Source: Tissierellia bacterium (GTDB lineage: Bacteria; Bacillota; Clostridia; Tissierellales; Peptoniphilaceae). Taken from it: a stretch of 64,000 nucleotides of DNA. This document shows, one piece after another, positions 59,737 to 64,000 of this stretch. Location: contig JAUNVD010000006.1 in assembly GCA_030537855.1 (NCBI GenBank), positions 1-64,000 on the forward strand. The letters run 5' to 3'. How positions within the stretch are numbered: the first letter of the stretch is position 1; each line of letters opens with the position of its first letter. The position numbers and the translations under genes were made by a program. The notes beneath the pieces were generated by a model. The model saw nothing but the letters and a program-made list of their open reading frames with translations, ran no database searches and was not told where the DNA came from.

Positions 59737-60030
59737 TTGCTAGTACTTGTTACATATGATGTGGAAACGATTACAAAAGATGGTAGAAAAAGACTAAGGC
59801 AAGTTGCAAAATGTTGTGTAAATTATGGACAGCGTGTGCAAAATAGTGTCTTTGAATGTGTTGTCACACCTGCCCAACTAGCAGAAATGAAAATTAAGTT
59901 GTCGGAGCTTATCAATGATGAAAAGGATTCCTTACGAATCTATCATTTAGGAAAGAATTGGCAAATACGGGTAGAAAACATGGGGAAAAATGATACCTAT
60001 GATCCAGAACGAGATACCTTTGTATTTTAA
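59737..60030 (+). CDS. cas2: CRISPR-associated endonuclease Cas2 (type I-C)
   Basis: A 97-residue Cas2, which with Cas1 inserts new spacers into CRISPR arrays. It shows the ferredoxin-fold opening LVLVTYDVET and the I-C-like segment QRVQNSVFECVVTPAQLAEMK, then DSLRIYHLG. TTG 59737 with AGGGTG upstream places the start where Cas2 proteins usually begin; GTG 59728 is the alternative. It heads the operon, 11 bp before cas3, whereas in canonical I-C loci cas2 is last, beside the array. Confidence 0.93.
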   Translation: MLVLVTYDVETITKDGRKRLRQVAKCCVNYGQRVQNSVFECVVTPAQLAEMKIKLSELINDEKDSLRIYHLGKNWQIRVENMGKNDTYDPERDTFVF

Positions 60031-60041
60031 GGAGAGGACTT

Positions 60042-62471
60042 ATGATATTTTATGCAAGAAAAGATGATAGTGGGAAAAAACAGTTGTTAAAAGATCATAT
60101 TGAAGGAGTTCGCTCAAGATGTCTACTATCTGATGTGAAAGGATTTGACTCCACGTTAGAACTTATTGCTATCCTTCATGATATGGGGAAATACCAGGAA
60201 AAGTGGCAAGAGTATATGCTTGGAAGTTTGCAAAAAAAGGTTCCCCACTCTACCTTTGGGATGAAAGCTTTATTAGAAATGGTCAGTGGATATCTCAAGA
60301 AAAGGTCGGAAGCCTACCTTCTTCGAGATGTGGGGACCTATGTTGTGGGGGCCCATCATGGGCTTTATGATAATCTAACATTAGATGGGTATTGGAATTT
60401 AAAGGAAAAAATCAATCGGGTGGACAAAAGGAAACAGGACTATTTGGCAGGAAAGGAAGATTTTCTTAAGGAATGGGATGAGGATTATATACATACTTTA
60501 GTATCCAAATCCTTAGATGAAATGAAGGTTTATTTTGAATCTTTACCAAAAAAGACTTCGGATATGGATAAAAAAATTCATTTATTTTATCATGGTTTAT
60601 TAACGAGAATTCTTCTTTCTGTAGTAATGGATAGTGATTGGAGTGATGCCGCCAGCTTTTTTGATCCAAAAGAAAGGGAGTGGAAGGAGTATTTAAAGGA
60701 CTTTTCTTGGGAAGAGGCAATGGAAAATTTGGAAAAGAAATTAGCCACCTTTCAAGCGAATTCTAGGTTAAATGAATGTCGAAAAGAGATTTCAGATGAG
60801 TGTCTTGAAAGTTCTTCTAGAAATCATGGCATTTATAAATTAAATGTGCCAACTGGAGGGGCTAAAACTCTTGCATCGATGAGATTTGCACTACATCATG
60901 CTATAAAACATAAGAAAAAAAGGATTCTTTATCTTGCTCCATATAAAAGTATATTAATTCAAAATGCCAAAGAGTATAAAGATATTTTGTTCCAAGAAGA
61001 TGATAAAAGAGAGCTGTATATATTAGAGCATCATAGTGATATTATCTTAGAAAATATTTCTGATGAAGATTCTGAGTTTAAGAACCAAAAAGAACTTAAT
61101 GAGAAAAAAGCATATCTTATGGAAAATTGGGATGCACCTATTATTGTAACGACAGTGGTTCAGTTTTTAAACACCTTATTTTCAGGGAAAAAACAATCCA
61201 TCCGCCGGTTTCATAAATTAGCAGAGTCTGTAATTATTATCGATGAATTTCAAGCCATTCCAACAAATAGTATTGCTTTACTGAATATGGCATTAAATTT
61301 TCTTTCGAAATATTTTGGAGTAACGATTGTTTTAACTACAGCCACTCAACCACCTTTTGATATGAATATTGAAAGTATCCCAAAGTTAGAATATGAAAGA
61401 AATCCAGATCTTGTTAAAAATTATTCCAAAGATCCCGGTTTCTTACGAACTAAAATCATAGATCGTAGGGATGGCCTTGAAAGAAATGAAGAGGATATGG
61501 CAGATCTTATTGAAGAAAGAATGGACACCTTAGATTCTCTCCTTGTGATTGTAAATACAAGGGATGCGGCTTCGAGTATCTATCGTTCTGTAAAAAATCG
61601 AAATCCAAATTTTGAAATTCATTTGCTCAGTAATAATATGGTACCCGAACATCGTAGTGATGTCTTGAAGGATGTCAAAAAATTACTAAAAAATGAACGA
61701 ATTGTGTTAATTAGTACCCAGTTAATAGAGGCCGGGGTGGATATTTCATTCCAGGGGGTGATTCGTTCTTTAGCTGGACTGGACTCTATTGCCCAAGCTG
61801 GGGGAAGATGTAATCGAAATGGAGAAATGGATATAGGAGAAGTTTGGATTGTAACTTTATCTTCTAAGTTAGAAAAAACAAATAAAATTGATGATATTAA
61901 AATTGCCAAGGAGACGATGTCAGCTCTGCTAAATGATTTTCAAAAGAATCCGGAAAAATATGATGTTGATTTATTAAGTGAAAAAGCTCTTACCTTTTAT
62001 TTTAAAGAATATTATAAAAAAATTAATGAAAAGATAGAAGGTAGAATTAGAGATAAAAAAGAAATCTCCATAGTGGATTTACTTTCTTCAAACATCAATG
62101 GCTTGATGCAATATAAGGAAAACACAGGAAGAGGAGAATACCCAACGACGATTCCCCAAGGGTTTAAAACCGCTGGAGAATGGTATCAACCTATTGAGGA
62201 CAGGATGATTTCTGTTTTGGTAGATTATAAAGGAGGGAAAGATTTAATTGAAGAATTAAATAGTGCAGAAGGTATTTTTAAAGTAAAGTCTATACTTAGG
62301 AAGGCAAGTAGGTACTCGGTTCAAGTTCCTATATATAAATTTAATCAACTAAAAGAGGACGGAAAAATTTTTGAGGTTCATGAAGTTCCTGTTTTGGTAG
62401 AAGGTGTATATAAAAAAGATATAGGATTGGATATGGAAGAACCGGAAGAACCAAATAGTTTTATTTTATAG
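60042..62471 (+). CDS. cas3: CRISPR-associated helicase-nuclease Cas3 (type I-C)
   Basis: An 809-residue Cas3 that is recruited by Cascade to unwind and degrade target DNA. The N-terminal HD nuclease has LIAILHDMGKYQEKW (His46-Asp47), PHSTFGMKAL and VGAHHGLYD. The helicase has Walker A VPTGGAKT (about 269), DEFQAIP, TTATQPP, and the C-terminal STQLIEAGVDI and QAGGRCNRNG motifs. HD and helicase in one chain and the adjacent cas5-cas8c fit subtype I-C. AGGAGAGG precedes the ATG. Confidence 0.96.
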   Translation: MIFYARKDDSGKKQLLKDHIEGVRSRCLLSDVKGFDSTLELIAILHDMGKYQEKWQEYMLGSLQKKVPHSTFGMKALLEMVSGYLKKRSEAYLLRDVGTYVVGAHHGLYDNLTLDGYWNLKEKINRVDKRKQDYLAGKEDFLKEWDEDYIHTLVSKSLDEMKVYFESLPKKTSDMDKKIHLFYHGLLTRILLSVVMDSDWSDAASFFDPKEREWKEYLKDFSWEEAMENLEKKLATFQANSRLNECRKEISDECLESSSRNHGIYKLNVPTGGAKTLASMRFALHHAIKHKKKRILYLAPYKSILIQNAKEYKDILFQEDDKRELYILEHHSDIILENISDEDSEFKNQKELNEKKAYLMENWDAPIIVTTVVQFLNTLFSGKKQSIRRFHKLAESVIIIDEFQAIPTNSIALLNMALNFLSKYFGVTIVLTTATQPPFDMNIESIPKLEYERNPDLVKNYSKDPGFLRTKIIDRRDGLERNEEDMADLIEERMDTLDSLLVIVNTRDAASSIYRSVKNRNPNFEIHLLSNNMVPEHRSDVLKDVKKLLKNERIVLISTQLIEAGVDISFQGVIRSLAGLDSIAQAGGRCNRNGEMDIGEVWIVTLSSKLEKTNKIDDIKIAKETMSALLNDFQKNPEKYDVDLLSEKALTFYFKEYYKKINEKIEGRIRDKKEISIVDLLSSNINGLMQYKENTGRGEYPTTIPQGFKTAGEWYQPIEDRMISVLVDYKGGKDLIEELNSAEGIFKVKSILRKASRYSVQVPIYKFNQLKEDGKIFEVHEVPVLVEGVYKKDIGLDMEEPEEPNSFIL

Positions 62472-62482
62472 GAGGTGAGAGA

Positions 62483-63199
62483 ATGGAATATGAAAATAAG
62501 CTTACATTTCAAGTGTATGGGGCTAGGGCATTATTTTCGGACCCTGTAAGTCGGGTAGGAGGAGAAAAATTTAGTTATATGTTTCCCACGTACCAAGCTT
62601 TAAAAGGTATTACAGAAAGTATTTACTGGAAACCATCCATTGTTTGGAGGATTATTCGTGTCCGAGTTATGAATAAAATCCAAATGGAAAGTTCAGGGAT
62701 ACGCCCTATCCGCTATAATGCTAATACCAATGATTTATCTTATTATACCTACCTTAAGGATGTATGTTATCATGTGGAAGTCCAATTTGAGTGGAATAAG
62801 AATCGTCCAGAACTAAAAAACGATTGGAATGAAGATAAGCATTTTCAAATCGCAAAAAGATCTATTGAAAAAGGTGGACGTAGAGATGTGTTTTTAGGGA
62901 CGAGGGAATGCCAAGCCTATGTGGAGCCCTGTATCTTTGACGAAGGCTCTGGGCACTATGATGAGGAGAAAGAGCTAACCTTTGGTTATTCTTTTCATAG
63001 TTTTATTTATCCTGATGAACAAGAAAATGATGGGTACCAGGGCTTAACCGCTTGTTTTTGGAGACCTGTAATGAAAAAGGGAGTGATTGAATTTATTCAG
63101 CCTGAAGAGACGGAACTTAAGCGAAATATTTATAAATCTACAAAGAAAGATTTTATTCCAAATGAAAACTTTACATTCACAAAGGAGGTCATAGAATGA
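62483..63199 (+). CDS. cas5c: Cas5c (Cas5d) crRNA-processing endonuclease
   Basis: A 238-residue RAMP protein. In subtype I-C, Cas5 replaces Cas6 and cuts the pre-crRNA, then caps the 5' handle in Cascade. The typical opening FQVYGARALFSDPVSRVGGEKFSYMFPTYQALKGI and the FLGTRECQAYVEP segment are present. AGGAGGTG precedes the ATG; the stop overlaps cas8c by ATGA. Confidence 0.95.
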   Translation: MEYENKLTFQVYGARALFSDPVSRVGGEKFSYMFPTYQALKGITESIYWKPSIVWRIIRVRVMNKIQMESSGIRPIRYNANTNDLSYYTYLKDVCYHVEVQFEWNKNRPELKNDWNEDKHFQIAKRSIEKGGRRDVFLGTRECQAYVEPCIFDEGSGHYDEEKELTFGYSFHSFIYPDEQENDGYQGLTACFWRPVMKKGVIEFIQPEETELKRNIYKSTKKDFIPNENFTFTKEVIE

Positions 63200-64000
63200 G
63201 TTGGTTAAGTACCTTAGAATCTACTTATGATTACCTTTTTGAATACAGTTTAAAGAATCCCCAGGACAAAATAAAATTAATGCCACCAGGGGTGATTACC
63301 CAAAATGCTCATTTAGAGGTAGTTTTAAACCAAGACTCAGAATTTGTTCGAGGAGAATTTGTTAATAAAGAGGATGCACAAACACCGGTACCAGCGACGG
63401 TTAAATCTGCAGGGAGAACCTCTGGAGCAGCACCACATGCTATTTTTGACCAACTTATATATGTAGCAGGTGATATGAAAGATTTCATAACCAAAGAAAA
63501 AGAAAAAGCAACCATTCTTGAAAATCGCTTTAATCCTTATTTAGAAATTTTAGGCAATTGGAAAAACACTACGAAGAATGAGTATTTAGATATTGTATAT
63601 AAATATTTAGAGAAGAAAATGTTGGTGAAAGACTTAATAAAATCTAAAATATTAGAATTAGATGAAGATGGTTTTATTGATATGAAGGTGAAACGTCAAA
63701 ACACAGATCAAACAAAGTATTTTGTAAGATTTGCGATTGAAAAGGATGGTAAAAAAGAGGAGCTTTGGAATAATATGGAGCTTTTATCAGAATATTCTGA
63801 CTACTTTATGGGAAGTTTCAACTCAAAAGCTGGAGAATTTTGCTATGCAACAGGGAAGAAAGGATATATGCAAAAGCTTCATGGAAAAAACATTAGATTT
63901 GCCGGAGATGGGGCGAAGTTAATAAGTTCTAATGACTCTACAAATTATACTTTTCGAGGAAGATTTGACAAACCAGAAGAGGCATTCTTAATTAGTGGGT
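63196..64000 (+). CDS. cas8c: Cas8c (Csd1), truncated by window end
   Basis: The large Cascade subunit of subtype I-C, which reads the PAM and starts target unwinding. Only the first 268 codons are inside the window; the frame is open to the last base. It begins MSWLSTLESTYDYLFEYS at an ATG overlapping the cas5 stop, with AAAGGAGG inside cas5. The segment SAGRTSGAAPHAIFDQLIYVAG is typical of Csd1. cas7, cas4 and cas1 would be expected downstream. Confidence 0.93.
   Translation, partial: MSWLSTLESTYDYLFEYSLKNPQDKIKLMPPGVITQNAHLEVVLNQDSEFVRGEFVNKEDAQTPVPATVKSAGRTSGAAPHAIFDQLIYVAGDMKDFITKEKEKATILENRFNPYLEILGNWKNTTKNEYLDIVYKYLEKKMLVKDLIKSKILELDEDGFIDMKVKRQNTDQTKYFVRFAIEKDGKKEELWNNMELLSEYSDYFMGSFNSKAGEFCYATGKKGYMQKLHGKNIRFAGDGAKLISSNDSTNYTFRGRFDKPEEAFLISG

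Overview
The window looks like chromosomal DNA of a low-GC, Gram-positive anaerobe (Bacillota, probably Clostridia or Tissierellia; I cannot fix the genus). The signs are AT-rich codon use, strong AGGAGG-type ribosome binding sites with several TTG starts, a T-box in front of serS, S-layer-homology and copper-amine-oxidase-type wall proteins, and a sodium-pumping methylmalonyl-CoA decarboxylase.

Layout. 1-310: tandem 145-bp units, each carrying a tRNA 3' end plus a terminator. 0.39-11.9 kb: housekeeping and envelope genes, namely a CNNM/CBS transporter, an S-layer-anchored papain-like protein, T-box-serS, a manganese riboswitch with a P-type cation ATPase, uppP, a nitrilase-family amidase, a small conserved protein and a pyridoxamine kinase. 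11.9-18.0 kb: the classic rpsF-ssb-rpsR-yybS-gdpP-rplI-dnaB cluster. 18.0-19.1 kb: an AT-rich gap. 19.1-29.4 kb: a complete succinate-to-propionate module: DUF3870 protein, CoA-transferase, two-subunit methylmalonyl-CoA mutase, MeaB, epimerase, the four-subunit Na+-pumping decarboxylase, and an AspT-like carrier. Together these would turn succinate into propionate plus CO2 and conserve the energy as a sodium gradient.

29.5-44.4 kb: a radical-SAM/DUF4130 DNA-metabolism pair, murJ, an M20 amidohydrolase with a YfcC-type permease, an ABC exporter, a three-hairpin candidate RNA, an ABC-F protein, a YcdB/YcdC-type exported protein, a polysaccharide deacetylase and an AtoE-type fatty-acid transporter. 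44.4-53.4 kb is accessory-looking: sparse genes, two long AT-rich gaps, a frameshifted methyltransferase, a flavodoxin, a CPBP protease, a DEAD-box helicase, then a tight TetR-methyltransferase-SRPBCC operon whose promoter carries a 12-bp-arm palindrome, and a potassium channel.

53.5-59.6 kb: a TspO-like protein, a proline-rich wall protein, a membrane protein, class I aldolase, QueT and a MATE exporter. Upstream of queT lies a preQ1-I-like aptamer whose tail is the Shine-Dalgarno of a seven-codon leader peptide ending just before a terminator; this is the most interesting regulatory arrangement I found. 59.7-64.0 kb: the start of a type I-C CRISPR-Cas operon in the unusual order cas2-cas3-cas5-cas8c; the window ends inside cas8c and no CRISPR array is visible.
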